Positions 63,733 to 64,000 of a stretch of DNA of 64,000 bases are shown in pieces. Source of the DNA: Bradyrhizobium sp. CCBAU 051011 (GTDB lineage: Bacteria; Pseudomonadota; Alphaproteobacteria; Rhizobiales; Xanthobacteraceae); contig NZ_CP022222.1 in assembly GCF_009930815.1 (NCBI RefSeq), positions 3,080,501-3,144,500 on the forward strand, given 5' to 3'. The notes beneath the pieces are model-generated. The model was not told the DNA's origin, ran no database searches, and saw only the letters and a program-made list of their open reading frames with translations. Positions within the stretch are counted from its first letter, which is position 1. Each line of letters begins with the position of its first letter. The position numbers and the translations under genes are program-made.

Positions 63733-64000
63733 TGGTCCTTGCTCCCCAGATAGGCTTTGATGACATCCGGGTCGGCCTGGACCTGGGCCGGTGTTCCCTC
63801 GGCGAGTTTGCGGCCGAAGTTGAGTGCGACGACGTGATCGGCGATCGACATCACCAGACCCATGTGGTGCTCGACCAGCAGCACGGTGAGGTGACGCTCG
63901 TCACGAAGTTTGCGGATCAGATCGCCGAGGATGTGGACTTCCTCGTGGTTGAGGCCGCCGGCGGGCTCGTCGAGCAGCAGGATCTTCGGGTCGGCCGCGA
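63729..64000 (-). CDS. livG: ABC transporter ATP-binding protein (LivG type), 5' part outside window
   Basis: The last 90 or so residues of a LivG ATPase. The visible part reads KILLLDEPAGGLNHEEV (Walker B and D-loop), then LTVLLVEHHMGLVMSIADHV (switch His) and the family ending GTPAQVQADPDVIKAYLG. The N-terminus with Walker A lies beyond 64000. The stop overlaps the livF start. Confidence 0.93.
   Translation of the reverse strand, partial: AADPKILLLDEPAGGLNHEEVHILGDLIRKLRDERHLTVLLVEHHMGLVMSIADHVVALNFGRKLAEGTPAQVQADPDVIKAYLGSKDQ

Noticed and set aside
63008..63766. N-terminal extension of LivH to 545 residues
   Set aside because: It is the out-of-frame reading of the LivF ATPase gene. LivH begins at ATG 63007.

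Overview
The window looks like chromosome of a Bradyrhizobium-type alphaproteobacterium (Bradyrhizobiaceae). The base composition is GC-rich. The iron exporter gene mbfA carries an Irr-type iron control element, and groESL carries both a CIRCE operator and an alphaproteobacterial RpoH-type promoter. A Usg-like protein is present, and the spaces between genes hold dispersed palindromic repeats of kinds I associate with this family. The genus is inferred from recognition, not from a database search.

Layout. 1-5 kb: a cut-off amidase, a GNAT acetyltransferase, mbfA, an epoxide-hydrolase-like enzyme and a frameshifted small secreted-protein gene. 5-17 kb: an acyl-CoA catabolic block. A CoA ligase and a thiolase lie on the minus strand, divergent from a TetR regulator, SDR dehydrogenase, crotonase, feruloyl-CoA-synthetase-like ligase, three acyl-CoA dehydrogenases (two of them tandem duplicates) and a nitroreductase-like flavoprotein. 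17-33 kb: mixed genes, including an ankyrin protein, two WYL-regulator/glutathione-S-transferase modules with clear operator palindromes, a three-helix membrane protein with a cyclic-nucleotide-binding domain next to an orphan DUF6537 protein, a membrane-anchored TAXI binding protein, a LysR/PPOX pair and a PaaI thioesterase. 32-43 kb: an aromatic-acid block with pobA (4-hydroxybenzoate 3-hydroxylase), a TRAP transporter, then enoyl-CoA hydratase, feruloyl-CoA synthetase, SDR, 4-hydroxybenzoyl-CoA thioesterase and an ABC binding protein. 43-50 kb: a PAS-GAF-GGDEF-EAL protein, proline iminopeptidase, groEL/groES and usg. 50-54 kb: an ABC importer (livF, fused livM-livG, livH) without its own binding protein, divergent from a MarR regulator. 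54-58 kb: a frameshifted PAS-GGDEF-EAL gene and glycerate 2-kinase. 58-64 kb: a second ABC importer with two duplicated binding proteins, running off the window end.

How the genes may work together. The 32-54 kb genes read as one programme for plant phenylpropanoids. Uptake would be by the TRAP system and by the ABC permease plus the separate binding protein at 42.2 kb. A hydroxycinnamate would be activated by the feruloyl-CoA synthetase and its side chain shortened by the hydratase and SDR. The 4HBT thioesterase would release 4-hydroxybenzoate, and PobA would make protocatechuate. An AT-rich palindromic motif recurs in front of pobA/TRAP, in front of the hydratase-ligase operon and between the ABC importer and marR, which suggests that the MarR protein controls all three. 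The 5-17 kb block is a paralogous set with a different regulator (TetR), probably for a related aryl- or branched acyl-CoA. Substrates are inferred.

Damage and mobility. No tRNA, rRNA, CRISPR array, phage or insertion sequence was recognised. Two genes appear broken by small frameshifts (near 4590 and 55267), and a fragment of a potassium-channel pore gene lies near 22.4 kb. Two identical 66-bp repeat copies in inverted orientation bracket the phenylpropanoid operon.
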